DNA of 64,000 nucleotides from Streptomyces sp. NBC_00557 (GCF_036345995.1 NZ_CP107796.1:310001-374000), one strand, 5' to 3'. Shown: positions 1 through 8,290, counted from the first letter of the stretch. Notes: generated by a model from the letters alone, not told the origin. Made by a program: numbers and translations.

Positions 1-716
1 AACGGCTGGTCGAACCTGATGTCGAAATGCAGGGTGTAGCGGTTGTCCGCGCCGCAGAAGTGGCCGCTGTCGACCGAGCCGCTGATCTCCCTGTCGTTCA
101 CCACCTGGACGCGGGTGCCGTCCACCTGTGTGGCGCCGCCGCTCAGCTTGAACAGCAGGTTCGCCTGCTTGCCCGCGGGGAACGTGAAGGTGCCCAGGCC
201 GGCGCGGGTGGTGTCGGTCAGCTGGGTGGTGACCCCGTTCGCGTCGGTGACCTTGTAGTACCCGATGCCGGTCCGCTCGTCGTCGTGGCTGAAGCCGACG
301 GACGTGCTGCCGAGGTTGCCCGACAGCGTGCCGGTCACGGGCAGGACGGGCAGGTCGCCCGCGACGCCGCAGCCGGGTCCGGAGACGTGGGTGAGGCTGA
401 AGCCCGTTATTTTGTCGTCGTTGTACTCGTAGCCGCCGCCGGAGGGACGATCGGGCGTCGTGTCGGGGCCCCACTGCATCATGCCGGCCGGCATGTCGGG
501 GCCGGGGAAGGTGTCCACCTCTCCGGAGGTGCCGATGAGAGGGTTGACGAGGGACGCGGGGTCCTTCACCAGGGCCGGTGCCGCGGCGCCGGCGGCGTAG
601 GCGCCCGCGGTCCCGGGCAGCGGCAGTACCGCGATGCCCAGGACGCAGATCACGGCCAGGCGTTGGCGGAGTCTTCTTCGGTTACGTGGCGCAGCTGGAC
701 GTCGAGGTCGGACCAT
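1..716 (-). CDS. GH92 family glycosidase (alpha-mannosidase type), N-terminal part only
   Basis: Reading the minus strand from the ATG at 716 gives about 238 residues before the window ends, so the catalytic domain is missing. A basic N-terminus (RNRRRLRQR) precedes a hydrophobic stretch ending near Ala-Gly-Ala-Tyr-Ala, an export signal; the twin-arginine character is only suggestive. After the likely cleavage comes the GH92 opening block with VNPLIGTSGEVDTFPG, MPAGMMQWGPDTTP and GFSLTHVSGPGC, then the N-terminal beta-sandwich. GH92 enzymes are calcium-dependent exo-acting alpha-mannosidases, often secreted to trim mannans or N-glycans. Upstream lies a LacI-type palindrome, which fits sugar-controlled expression. 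Family assignment is firm; linkage specificity cannot be read here. Confidence 0.85.
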   Translation of the reverse strand, partial: MVRPRRPAAPRNRRRLRQRLAVICVLGIAVLPLPGTAGAYAAGAAAPALVKDPASLVNPLIGTSGEVDTFPGPDMPAGMMQWGPDTTPDRPSGGGYEYNDDKITGFSLTHVSGPGCGVAGDLPVLPVTGTLSGNLGSTSVGFSHDDERTGIGYYKVTDANGVTTQLTDTTRAGLGTFTFPAGKQANLLFKLSGGATQVDGTRVQVVNDREISGSVDSGHFCGADNRYTLHFDIRFDQP

Positions 717-728
717 CGGTTGCCTCCG

Positions 729-897
729 CAGCGGTTTGTGCTTCGCACCGGTGCTGACGTGCCGGGGAAGCGGGCACGCCAGTGGCGGACAACGGAACCG
801 GGCGCCCCGGAAGGCGTCTGACAACGTTGCCATCCACGAGTGTCGAGTGAAACGCGTGGGCTCACGGCCTGTCAACGAGGCCAACAGCGGTTTGTGC
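729..897. repeat. 13-bp direct repeat pair upstream of GH92
   Basis: CAGCGGTTTGTGC occurs exactly at 729-741 and again at 885-897, flanking the palindrome at 819-832. The two copies are 156 bases apart. They might be regulator contacts or the ends of a small rearrangement. Nothing else supports either reading. Confidence 0.45.
819..832. promoter_or_regulatory. LacI/GalR-type operator upstream of GH92
   Basis: TGACAACGTTGCCA is a near-palindrome with the central AACGTT and outer TG...CA typical of LacI/GalR-family operators in actinomycetes. It sits about 100 bases upstream of the GH92 start. No LacI gene is visible in the window, so the regulator would act from elsewhere or lie to the left. 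Confidence 0.55.
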
Positions 898-1243
898 GCG
901 CGAAGTTCGCAATGAGGCGAGGGGACGTACGCCACCACGGCCGGCCGGAGTCACGGGTTCGCGTGCGCCCCGGTCACGCGACCGGACCCGGCGCCTGCCA
1001 AGGCCCGCCCCGGCGACGAGCCGGCGAGCGACCCCCAGAAGCCCACCGACCACGACGAGTTGCCGCACTCCCCCGCCGTCACCGGCCTGGCGCGCTCCCC
1101 GTGGCGGACCCCGCCAAGGGCGACCGGCCGCCCCGGCATCGGCTTGCCCGGGGCGCACCGGCTGCACGTCCACGCCCCCCGCGACTTCGCTCCTGAAAAC
1201 CCGTCACAGGGCGCGCCCACTGTGACGCCGCGCACGGGCGCAC

Positions 1244-3643
1244 CTAGGGGGTCGCCGGCCCGTCCCTCTCCGCGTCTCCGGTCGGCACGCCCAACGGGCG
1301 GCGGCCCGGCGGCTGTTGCGGTTCGGGGAGCGTGGGCGAGGGCGGGATCCGGCGTTCGACCGTCGCGTCGGCCGTCACGGTCACCGGTTCCCCGTGGTCC
1401 AGTACGACCAGCGGCTCGCCCTCGAGAAGCCGGTACCGCGCATGGGACGGACCGATGTCCACCCGCAGTCTGCGGCCGCGCACCAGCACGGTGAACGCCA
1501 CCCTGGACAGCGCCTCCGGCAGGCGCGGGGCGAACGCGAGCAGCTCGGGTTCCCCGTCGGCGCCGGCGCGTCGCCCCAAACCTCCGAAACCCCCGACCAG
1601 AGCGATCCAGGTACCGGCCAGGGAGGCGATGTGCAGTCCGTCACGGGTGTTGTGCTCAAGGTCGTCCAGGTCCATCAGCGCGGCCTCGGCGAGGTAGGCG
1701 TAGGCCAGCCGCAGGTGGCCGGTCTGGGCCGCGAGGACCGCCTGGCAGCACGCCGACAGGGACGAGTCCCGGACGGTCAGCGCTTCGTAGTACGCGAAGT
1801 TGCGCGCCTTCTGCTCGTCGGTGAAGGCGTCCGGGCACTCCACCATCGCCAGCAGCAGGTCGGCCTGCTTCACGACCTGCTTGCGGTAGAGGTCGAAGTA
1901 GGGGTAGTGCAGCAGCAGCGGGTAGTTCTCCGGCGGTGTCGCCTCGAAGTCCCATCGCTGCAGGGTGGTGAAACCGGCCGACTGTTCGTGGACGCCGAGG
2001 GAGTCGTTGTACGGCACCGCCATGCGCGCCGCGGCGTCCCGCCAGGCCGCCGTCTCCTCGTCGCCGACCCCCAGTTCCGCGGCCCGTTCGGGATGACGCG
2101 TCGCCGCGTCCGCGGCGGCGAGGAAGTTCCGCTGGGCCATCAGGTTGGTGTACAGGTTGTCGCGGGTGATGGCGCTGTACTCGTCCGGGCCGGTGACCCC
2201 GTCGATGTGGAAGACGCCTTGCGCGTCGTGGTGGCCGAGGGTGCGCCACAGCCTGGCGGTGTCCACGAGCAGGTCGAGGCCCTCGCCCCGCTCGAACTCC
2301 TCGTCGCCGGTCACCGCGACGTACCGTACGACGGCCATGGCGATGTCGGCGTTGATGTGGAAGGCGGCGGTCCCGGCCGGCCAGTAGGCCGAGCATTCGG
2401 GACCGTCGATGGTCCGCCAGGGGAACACCGCCCCCGACAAACCGAGTTGGCGTGCGCGTTCGCGCGCCTGGGGCAGTGTCCTGTGCCGCCACCTCAGGGC
2501 CGAGGCGACGGTCTCGGGCGCGGTGAACGTCAGGACGGGCAGCACATAGGACTCGGTGTCCCAGAAGGAGTGGCCGTCGTACCCGGTTCCGGTCAGGCCT
2601 TTGGCGGGGATCGCCCGGTTCTCGCCGCGGGCGGCGGCCTGGAGCACGTGGAAGAGGGCGAAACGCACCGCCTGCTGGATCTGTGCGTCACCCTCGACCT
2701 CGACGTCCGCGCCGGCCCAGAAACGGTCCAGGTACGACCGCTGGGCCGCCACCAGTCCGTCCCAGCCGGTGCCCATCGCGCCCGCCACCGCTCCGTCCAC
2801 CTGGTCGTGCACGGCGGGCAGCGAGCGCTCCCCCGACCACCCGTACGCCACGAACTTCACCAGCCGCAGCGGCTGTCCGGGCACCAGATCCGCGGTCACC
2901 GTCAGACGGCTGACGTCGGGTTCGCTCTGCGCCGTCCACCGGACGCTCTCGGGCCCGTCGATGAGGTGGTCGGCCGCCGCGCCCACCCGCAGCCTGCTCC
3001 GCTCGGTGCAGTGCACCAGCCGTAGCCGGGTGTCCTGCGCGAAGTGCTCCTCGGGCAGCAGCGGTGACTCGGTCGCCGCGGCGACCCGTGGATCCCCCTG
3101 GAAACGGGGAAGCTGCTCGTTGGCGACGAGCTCGGACTGCAGCGCCACCGTGGCGGGTCCGTCGACCGGCTCGATCTCGTACACCACCGCGGCGACCGCG
3201 CGCTGGGTGAAGGACACCAGCCGCTGCGAGGTGATCCGTACCGTCCGGCCGCCGGGTGACGTCCACCGTGCGGAGCGGCTGAGGATGCCCGAGCGGAAGT
3301 CCAGGACCCGCTCGTGTGCGACCAGCCGGCCGTAGCGCAGATCGAACGGGTGGTCGTCGACCAGCAGGCGGATGATCTTGCCGTCGGTGACGTTGATCAT
3401 CGTCTGGCCGGACTCGGGGTATCCGTAGCCGGCTTCCGCGTAGGGCAGTGGATGCCGTTCGTGGACGCCGTTGAGGTAGGAGCCGGGCAGTCCGTGCGGT
3501 TCTCCCTCGTCGAGATTGCCCCGCCACCCGATGTGGCCGTTGGAGAGGGCGAACACCGACTCGCTCTGGGCGAGCACGTCCAGACTCAGCTGGGTCTCGC
3601 GCAGGCTCCACGGCTCGACCGCGAAGCAGGGGTGGGTGATCAC
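1244..3643 (-). CDS. GH65 family disaccharide phosphorylase (maltose/trehalose/kojibiose type)
   Basis: The 799-residue length is normal for GH65. These enzymes split an alpha-glucobiose with phosphate, giving glucose and beta-glucose 1-phosphate. An N-terminal beta-sandwich covers about residues 1-270, a helical linker follows, and the (alpha/alpha)6 catalytic barrel runs from about 320 to 690 with a small C-terminal domain. The general acid is Glu488 in GVTGPDEYS, and GYDGHSFWDTE near 354-364 and CSAYWPAGTAAFHINAD near 417-434 are family blocks. The start is GTG, overlapping by GTGA the stop of a degraded phosphoglucomutase remnant, so the two were once translationally coupled. Which disaccharide is used cannot be told from sequence. 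Confidence 0.88.
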   Translation of the reverse strand: MITHPCFAVEPWSLRETQLSLDVLAQSESVFALSNGHIGWRGNLDEGEPHGLPGSYLNGVHERHPLPYAEAGYGYPESGQTMINVTDGKIIRLLVDDHPFDLRYGRLVAHERVLDFRSGILSRSARWTSPGGRTVRITSQRLVSFTQRAVAAVVYEIEPVDGPATVALQSELVANEQLPRFQGDPRVAAATESPLLPEEHFAQDTRLRLVHCTERSRLRVGAAADHLIDGPESVRWTAQSEPDVSRLTVTADLVPGQPLRLVKFVAYGWSGERSLPAVHDQVDGAVAGAMGTGWDGLVAAQRSYLDRFWAGADVEVEGDAQIQQAVRFALFHVLQAAARGENRAIPAKGLTGTGYDGHSFWDTESYVLPVLTFTAPETVASALRWRHRTLPQARERARQLGLSGAVFPWRTIDGPECSAYWPAGTAAFHINADIAMAVVRYVAVTGDEEFERGEGLDLLVDTARLWRTLGHHDAQGVFHIDGVTGPDEYSAITRDNLYTNLMAQRNFLAAADAATRHPERAAELGVGDEETAAWRDAAARMAVPYNDSLGVHEQSAGFTTLQRWDFEATPPENYPLLLHYPYFDLYRKQVVKQADLLLAMVECPDAFTDEQKARNFAYYEALTVRDSSLSACCQAVLAAQTGHLRLAYAYLAEAALMDLDDLEHNTRDGLHIASLAGTWIALVGGFGGLGRRAGADGEPELLAFAPRLPEALSRVAFTVLVRGRRLRVDIGPSHARYRLLEGEPLVVLDHGEPVTVTADATVERRIPPSPTLPEPQQPPGRRPLGVPTGDAERDGPATP

Positions 3644-3798
3644 CGGTCCTCCAGAGGCTCGGCCGGGCCACGCCTCCGGAGACCGGCGTCGGACGTCGCG
3701 TTCCTGGTCCTGGCGGCGGCATGACCTTTCGCGGTCCGGGTGAGTACGCCGTCGAGGGCGGACAGGCAGGCGCGGACGCGCGCCGAAAACCCCAGCAT
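3640..3798 (-). pseudogene. Remnant of HAD-family beta-phosphoglucomutase
   Basis: A 52-codon frame starts MLGFSARVRACLSALDGVLT, which matches the start of actinobacterial beta-phosphoglucomutase-like HAD proteins (ACLFDLDGVLT pattern, then Thr-Ala-x-x-His-Ala-Ala-Ala). The nucleophile Asp of the FDLDG motif is replaced (SALDG). After about 30 residues the sequence jumps to an Arg/Pro-rich end, so roughly 600-700 bases of a normal gene are gone. The stop still overlaps the GH65 start by GTGA. An intact copy would turn beta-glucose 1-phosphate from the phosphorylase into glucose 6-phosphate. Seen: the motif and coupling. Inferred: internal deletion and loss of function. Confidence 0.7.
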
Positions 3799-3943
3799 GC
3801 CGCCAGGCTAGAAGGGGCGCGCGAGCACCCGTGCCAGGCTGCGGCGCGGCACGCTGGAAGGCACCCGCCCGGTCGAGTCCGGCGGGTGGCTCCGCCCGTC
3901 ATGCGGGGGGGTCGTCCTGAGCCGTGCGACGGCCGACGACATG

Positions 3944-4540
3944 TCAGCCGGACAGCGGCCGGTCGTCCCGGTGCGCCCCGTAGAAGTCGGCCTGGCGGGC
4001 CATGACGGTGCGCATGGACGTGCCCCGCGGCACGCCGTAGACGGTGCCGGGGAAGTCCAGGCGCTGCTGCTCCTCCCAGAGTTCGGCGTGCTGGTCCGGG
4101 GCGAACAGCCGGGCCGGGTCACCGGCGGCGATCCAGCCGATGGGCACCACGCTGTCCGGCGACAGCCTGGAGTTGACGTGGAGGACGCTGTTGATCCGCA
4201 GCTCCGAGCGTCTCCCGGCCACGGATCCCGGGAACATCGACACCCCGGTCGCCACGAAGACCTCGTCCTCGGCGCGCGCGCCGTTGACGTGGGCGTGCGG
4301 CCCGATCAGCACGGCGTCGCCCAGCAACGCCGGGTGGTTCGCCCTGCCCCGGACCAGGGCGTTCTCCATGATCACGACATCCTGGCCGGTGCGTACCTCG
4401 CCGTCCTCCGCGGTCAGGACGGCACCATGCAGGACGCGCGCCCGCTCACCCAGAACCACCGCGCCGCACAGCACGGCTGACGGAGCCACGTAGGCGGAGG
4501 CGGGTACGACCGGTCGCTGTCCACGGTGTTCGATCAACAT
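3944..4540 (-). CDS. Gamma-class carbonic anhydrase-like hexapeptide-repeat protein
   Basis: The 198-residue protein starting MLIEHRGQRPVV is a left-handed beta-helix protein, with repeats such as AYVAPSAVLCGAVVLGERA and GRANHPALLGDAVLIGPHAHVNG. His residues in NHPALLGD and GPHAHVNG are candidates for metal binding, but the canonical gamma-CA His triad is only partly recognisable, so catalysis is uncertain. The C-terminal helix (WEEQQRLDFPGTVYG) closes the trimer in this family. I chose the ATG at 4540 over the longer frame because a -10-like TAGGCT ends eight bases upstream and the longer frame would run into the divergent DUF899 gene. Confidence 0.75.
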   Translation of the reverse strand: MLIEHRGQRPVVPASAYVAPSAVLCGAVVLGERARVLHGAVLTAEDGEVRTGQDVVIMENALVRGRANHPALLGDAVLIGPHAHVNGARAEDEVFVATGVSMFPGSVAGRRSELRINSVLHVNSRLSPDSVVPIGWIAAGDPARLFAPDQHAELWEEQQRLDFPGTVYGVPRGTSMRTVMARQADFYGAHRDDRPLSG

Positions 4541-4548
4541 GCCTGCAC

Positions 4549-4554
4549 AGCCTA
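4549..4554 (-). promoter_or_regulatory. -10 element, probably leaderless, for the gamma-CA gene
   Basis: On the minus strand TAGGCT lies eight bases before the ATG at 4540 and there is no Shine-Dalgarno sequence. This matches the actinobacterial leaderless pattern, in which transcription starts at or next to the start codon. Confidence 0.5.
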
Positions 4555-4703
4555 GGGCCGGCAGCGGGGCACTGTTCCCGGCCGGCGGGCTGTTCCTGGC
4601 GGGGTGCCGGCGTCGGTCCTGCGGGATGCGGACCGATGAGTTCGGCGCCCGGGCGCGGTCTCCCCCTGAGGACCGCACACCGCGCACACGACAGTGAGGG
4701 ACC

Positions 4704-5396
4704 ATGAGCATCAAAGCGCTACCGCCCGTCGTCGACGCCGAGACCTGGCAGCGGGAGCTGGAGGCCCTGCGTGCCCGGGAGAAGGCCGCGACCCGGGAAC
4801 TCGACGCGATCGCCGCCCAGCGTCGCCGCCTGCCCATGGCGAGGATGCCCGAGTACACCCTGGAGGGTGAGAGCGGCCCGGTTCGGCTGGTGGACGTCTT
4901 CGAGGGCAGGACGCAGCTGATCGTCTACAACCACATGTGGTTCCCCGGCAAGCAGTGGCAGTGCCCGGGCTGCACCGGCTTCACGTCGCAGTTCACGCGA
5001 CTGGAGTTCCTGGACGCCTACGACGCCCGGTTCGTCGTCGTCACCCAGGGGCCGATCGACGAGGCGCTCGCCTACAAGCGGCGGGTCGGCAATCGGATGG
5101 AGTGGTATTCCACGGCGAACAGTCCCTTCGGCAGCGATGTCGGCGCGCCGCCCGGCGGCGGATTCGCCGTCAACGTCTTCCTCCGTGACGGGGACACCGT
5201 CTACCGCACCTGGCACACCACCGGTCGTGGCGTCGAGCAGCTCAGCCACACCTTCGCGCTGATCGACGTGCTGCCGTACGGCCGGCAGGAGGAATGGCAG
5301 GACTCGCCCGCCGGCTGGCCGCAGGATCCGGCCTACAGCCGGTGGAGTTCCTCGCAGGACATCGCGGCGCTCTACGGGAGCGGAGAGCCCGTGTAG
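4704..5396 (+). CDS. DUF899 thioredoxin-like family protein
   Basis: The 230-residue protein has the DUF899 pattern. A helical N-terminus (AETWQRELEALRAREKAATRELD) is followed by a thioredoxin-like fold with YNHMWFPGKQWQCPGCTGFTSQF, in which CPGC lies at the redox-motif position. Motifs SPFGSDVG and YRTWHTTGRGVEQLSHTFALIDVLPYGRQEEWQDSP are characteristic. The cellular role of DUF899 proteins is not established, and the CxxC suggests a thiol-dependent function. A GAGGG ribosome site precedes the ATG. It is divergent from the gamma-CA gene and convergent with the PAP2 gene. Confidence 0.85.
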   Translation: MSIKALPPVVDAETWQRELEALRAREKAATRELDAIAAQRRRLPMARMPEYTLEGESGPVRLVDVFEGRTQLIVYNHMWFPGKQWQCPGCTGFTSQFTRLEFLDAYDARFVVVTQGPIDEALAYKRRVGNRMEWYSTANSPFGSDVGAPPGGGFAVNVFLRDGDTVYRTWHTTGRGVEQLSHTFALIDVLPYGRQEEWQDSPAGWPQDPAYSRWSSSQDIAALYGSGEPV

Positions 5397-5407
5397 ACAT
5401 GCGGCCG

Positions 5408-5460
5408 GCCGGGGGCTTGCCGGGCGGCTCGCCGCCGGGCGCCCTTTCGCGGCCCCCGGC
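5408..5460. terminator. Possible bidirectional terminator between DUF899 and PAP2 genes
   Basis: GCCGGGGGC at 5408-5416 pairs with GCCCCCGGC at 5452-5460, with smaller GC-rich pairings between the arms. It lies between convergent genes, where a shared terminator is expected. Confidence 0.4.
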
Positions 5461-5508
5461 GGCATCGGCGAGTTGGCGCTCCCGCGCCGCCCTCTGCTGC
5501 GACCCGCC

Positions 5509-6870
5509 TCAGACGGGTTCGGGTTGCGGTTCCGGGCGCAGTGCGGGCGCGGTGCCGGGTTCCCACACCCGGGTCGTGCGGATGTAGCCGTGGACGACCG
5601 AGGCCGTCGTCAGCAGGAGAAGCGGTCCGTACGCCCACGGGTGTGCGGCCATCTCCGTCGGGAGGTAGCGGTAGGAGACCAGCAGCGCGGCGAATGCCGT
5701 CGCGCCGTGCGCGACGAGCAGGGTTCCCGACCGGTCCCAGCCGCGTTCGAGCGAGCGCAGGGCGGCCTCGATCGTGAGCGAGAACACGACCCCTGCGAGG
5801 AGATCCGCGCCGTAGTGATAACCGAATCCCAGCGTCGCGCCGAGTGTGGCGATCAGCCAGAAGGTACCTGCGAAACGCAGCCATCGCGGGCCTTTGCGGG
5901 AATGGACGAAAATCGCCGTGGCCCACGCCGTGTGCAGGCTGGGCATGCAGTTGCGCGGGGTGATCTCGTCGAACGGCATCGGGTGCGGCAGACGGACCGG
6001 CGGCGGTGTGTGGGGCCACAGGTCGGACACCGCCCAGTGCCCGCCGTCGGCGCCGTAGGCGAAGACCGGTCCGACCACCGGGAAAACCATGTAGACGGCC
6101 GGCCCCAGAAGGCCGATGACCAGAAAAGTGCGGACCAGATGGTGGCGCGGGAACCGGCGCTCGACCGCCACGTGGCGCAGCTGGTACATCGCTACGACGG
6201 CTGCGGCCACGGCGAGCTGCGCGTAGACGTAGTCGAGAAGGTGGGCGCCGATCGGCCCGGTGGCAGCGACGGCCCGGCCGGCCAGCCAGGACGGGTTGCC
6301 GAGCGCGTGATCGACGGTCGCGACGTACTGGTCCAGCACCGTCGGGCGGGTCTTCGACGTGATGAGCAGCCAGGTGTCTCCGGCCTTGCGGCCGGTCACC
6401 AGCAGCAGGCCCAGACCGACGCCCTTCAGCAGCAGGGTTCGTTCCGGACCTGTGCGGCGCGTGACGGCGATGGCCGCGCAACCGAGCATCACCCACAGTG
6501 CCCCGTTGCCGAACGGATGGCCTTCGGTAACGGAGAAACCCACCACCCGCCGCACCAGAAAGAAGACGACGTCGATACCGATTGCGGCACCGGCCGCGAT
6601 CATTCGTTGCCGCCAGGTGAGCACCACCATCGTCAACGCCATACTGGCGTACAGCAGAAATCCCGACTTCGGGGGCAGTATCACCTCTTTCACCTGATTG
6701 GTGATCGGCCCCGGCAGGCCGTAGCGACGCGCGGTGATCTCCAGCGTGACGAGGAATCCTAGGACCACCACGACTGCCGCGGCCCACAGCATCGCCCGTG
6801 GCTGACGCCAGGCGGCGACGTTGATTCTGCCGTTGATTCGCGACAACGCGCGCGATGCTCTAGATATCAA
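5509..6870 (-). CDS. PAP2-superfamily membrane phosphatase/transferase
   Basis: The 453-residue protein has about a dozen hydrophobic segments. Near the C-terminus it has the last two PAP2 signature blocks, CMPSLHTAWATA (catalytic His) and GYHYGADLLAGVV (His and Asp), as in the AUR1/inositol-phosphoceramide-synthase-like PAP2 group; the first block is weak or absent. Such proteins act on lipid phosphates at the outer membrane face. The far 5' end carries a TTG start followed by ATA and AGA, codons unusual for this genome, and has no ribosome site. The true start may be downstream, for example the ATG before LWAAAVVVVLGF at about residue 27. Confidence 0.75.
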   Translation of the reverse strand: MISRASRALSRINGRINVAAWRQPRAMLWAAAVVVVLGFLVTLEITARRYGLPGPITNQVKEVILPPKSGFLLYASMALTMVVLTWRQRMIAAGAAIGIDVVFFLVRRVVGFSVTEGHPFGNGALWVMLGCAAIAVTRRTGPERTLLLKGVGLGLLLVTGRKAGDTWLLITSKTRPTVLDQYVATVDHALGNPSWLAGRAVAATGPIGAHLLDYVYAQLAVAAAVVAMYQLRHVAVERRFPRHHLVRTFLVIGLLGPAVYMVFPVVGPVFAYGADGGHWAVSDLWPHTPPPVRLPHPMPFDEITPRNCMPSLHTAWATAIFVHSRKGPRWLRFAGTFWLIATLGATLGFGYHYGADLLAGVVFSLTIEAALRSLERGWDRSGTLLVAHGATAFAALLVSYRYLPTEMAAHPWAYGPLLLLTTASVVHGYIRTTRVWEPGTAPALRPEPQPEPV

Positions 6871-6907
6871 TTGTCCGGCCGATTTGGTAGGTTTTATTCA
6901 CATAGAT

Positions 6908-6949
6908 CGCCCTTCACACCCATGGGCATGGTTTTCCATGTGACGGGCG
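6908..6949. repeat. Imperfect inverted repeat upstream of PAP2
   Basis: CGCCCTTCACA (6908-6918) and TGTGACGGGCG (6939-6949) pair in 10 of 11 positions across a 20-base spacer. It lies in a stretch of lower GC just before the PAP2 gene and after the DUF3592-like gene. It may be a terminator for the latter or a regulator site for the former. Confidence 0.45.
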
Positions 6950-7068
6950 AGCAATGCGGGCACTGGTCATAATTTCGATCATGTTACCGGAGCGGCGCGG
7001 GCGGATTTCCCCGATTGCGGTTGACGACTCGGCAGCAATGGGGCTCCGCCGGTTCTGCGTCGGTCCGG

Positions 7069-7569
7069 TCAGCCGCGGAGCCGTTCGGTGACGAGGGCCG
7101 CCGAGCCGGCGACGGCCAGCGCCGCGCCGATGGTGAGCGCGAGCCATCGCTGCTCGATCAGGTCCCACGCGTTCCAGCGGAGGATGCCGGCCGCCTGTGC
7201 GTCGTCCGGGTGCGCGGGGTCGTAGACCACCGTGGTGCGGATGCGGCCCTCGGCGTCCCTCGGGCCGTTCGGCACGTACAGGGTGCGGGCCAGGCGGGAT
7301 TCGGCGGCGAACCGGGTCGGCCCCTTGGCGTCGCGGAAGCCGAGCCACACCGCGCTCGCGGAACACCCGGCGCCTCGACCCGACGAGCACGTGTGCAGCA
7401 CCAAGGCGTCGCCGGGGACCTGGCGCCCATGTGCGCGCAGCGCGGAAATCCGGTGATCGCCCTGCACCACCTCGACGATGTTCGCGGCCAGGACGCCCGC
7501 CCCGAGCAGCGCCATCACGAGGGCGACGACAGGGCGGGTCCAACTTCTCGTACGCGTACCGATCCTCAC
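7069..7569 (-). CDS. DUF3592-like membrane protein
   Basis: The 166-residue protein has a hydrophobic helix near each end (VVALVMALLGAGVLAANIVEV and LALTIGAALAVAGSAALV) enclosing a soluble domain. That domain ends TTVVYDPAHPDDAQAAG, a typical DUF3592 closing motif. Two Cys in HTCSSGRGAGCSAS may form a disulfide. No enzymatic role is known. The GTG start is used because a TAGCGT -10 lies six bases upstream, the leaderless arrangement. Confidence 0.65.
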   Translation of the reverse strand: MRIGTRTRSWTRPVVALVMALLGAGVLAANIVEVVQGDHRISALRAHGRQVPGDALVLHTCSSGRGAGCSASAVWLGFRDAKGPTRFAAESRLARTLYVPNGPRDAEGRIRTTVVYDPAHPDDAQAAGILRWNAWDLIEQRWLALTIGAALAVAGSAALVTERLRG

Positions 7570-7575
7570 GCGGCC

Positions 7576-7581
7576 ACGCTA
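7576..7581 (-). promoter_or_regulatory. -10 element (leaderless) for the DUF3592-like gene
   Basis: TAGCGT followed by GGCCGC and the GTG start. The same twelve bases precede the ATG of the ABC transporter gene at 61271, also without a ribosome site. Confidence 0.5.
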
Positions 7582-7648
7582 TCCGGCGGCGCCGCACGCG
7601 CTGCCAGGGACAGCCCGACAGCCGCTCCAACCGACAGCCAAAGTTTCC

Positions 7649-7666
7649 TTGACAATTTTATTTGTC
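7649..7666 (+). promoter_or_regulatory. -35-like element within a small inverted repeat
   Basis: TTGACA at 7649-7654 overlaps the inverted repeat GACAA (7651-7655) and TTGTC (7662-7666). It lies about 55-70 bases upstream of the DHFR-like gene in an AT-rich patch. The overlap would let a dimeric repressor block the promoter. No clear -10 stands at ideal spacing. Confidence 0.4.
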
Positions 7667-7717
7667 GGTAGCAGGCTGAGGGCAGCGAAACCCGGACCCG
7701 AAGCCCGAGGAGCCCTC

Positions 7718-8290
7718 ATGCGTACGCTGATCAGCACCGCCTTCGTCTCGCTCGACGGTGTCGTCGAGGCCCCGGGCGGCGAGCCCGGCTACCGCAACGC
7801 CGGATGGACCTTCAAGGACATCGAGTTCCTCCCCGAGGCCTACGAGATCAAGGGCCGGGAGCAGAAGGAAGCCACCGCGATGCTGCTGGGACGCGTCAGC
7901 TACCAGGCGTTCAGTCCCGTCTGGCCGGACATGGAGGAGTTCGCCGACTACCGCTCGATGCCCAAGTACGTCGTCTCCACCACGCTCACCGACGACGACC
8001 TGGTGTCGAACTGGGGCGAGACCACCATCCTGCGCTCCCTCGACGACGTCGCCGCGCTCAAGCGGACCGAGGGCGGCCCGATCATCGTCCACGGCAGCGC
8101 CGCCCTGAACCACGGCCTCTCCGACGCCGGCCTCATCGACCGCTACCACCTCCTCGTCTTCCCGCTCCTCCTCGGTGCCGGGAAGCGCCTGTTCAGCACC
8201 ACCGACAAGGACGCCCAGAAGCTGCGGCTGACCGAGCACGAGGTGTACGCCAACGGACTGCAGAAGCAGGTCTTCGACGTCCTCCACTGA
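7718..8290 (+). CDS. Dihydrofolate-reductase-like (RibD C-terminal fold) protein
   Basis: The 190-residue protein begins MRTLISTAFVSLDGVVEAPGG, the usual opening of the bacterial RibD_C/DHFR-like family. It continues with a glycine-rich NADPH-binding pattern (AMLLGRVSYQAF, GGPIIVHGSAALNHGLSDAGLIDRYHLLVFPLLLGAGKRLF). These are probably NADPH-dependent reductases, but the substrate for this subgroup is unknown. The ATG is preceded by GAGGAG at suitable distance. Its promoter carries the inverted repeat at 7651-7666. Confidence 0.82.
   Translation: MRTLISTAFVSLDGVVEAPGGEPGYRNAGWTFKDIEFLPEAYEIKGREQKEATAMLLGRVSYQAFSPVWPDMEEFADYRSMPKYVVSTTLTDDDLVSNWGETTILRSLDDVAALKRTEGGPIIVHGSAALNHGLSDAGLIDRYHLLVFPLLLGAGKRLFSTTDKDAQKLRLTEHEVYANGLQKQVFDVLH

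Larger units (their letters stand above)
717..1243. other. Intergenic region upstream of the GH92 gene
   Basis: About 530 bases lie between the GH92 start and the end of the GH65 gene, both on the minus strand. The open frames here are short, overlap on both strands and match no family I know, so I call no gene. It holds a LacI-type palindrome at 819-832 and a 13-base direct repeat at 729-741 and 885-897. It is therefore mainly promoter and control sequence for the GH92 gene. Confidence 0.6.

Noticed and set aside
27..821. Long plus-strand open frame opposite the GH92 start
   Set aside because: Its translation is Val/Gly/Ala/Arg text without family motifs, while the minus strand reads clear GH92 blocks.
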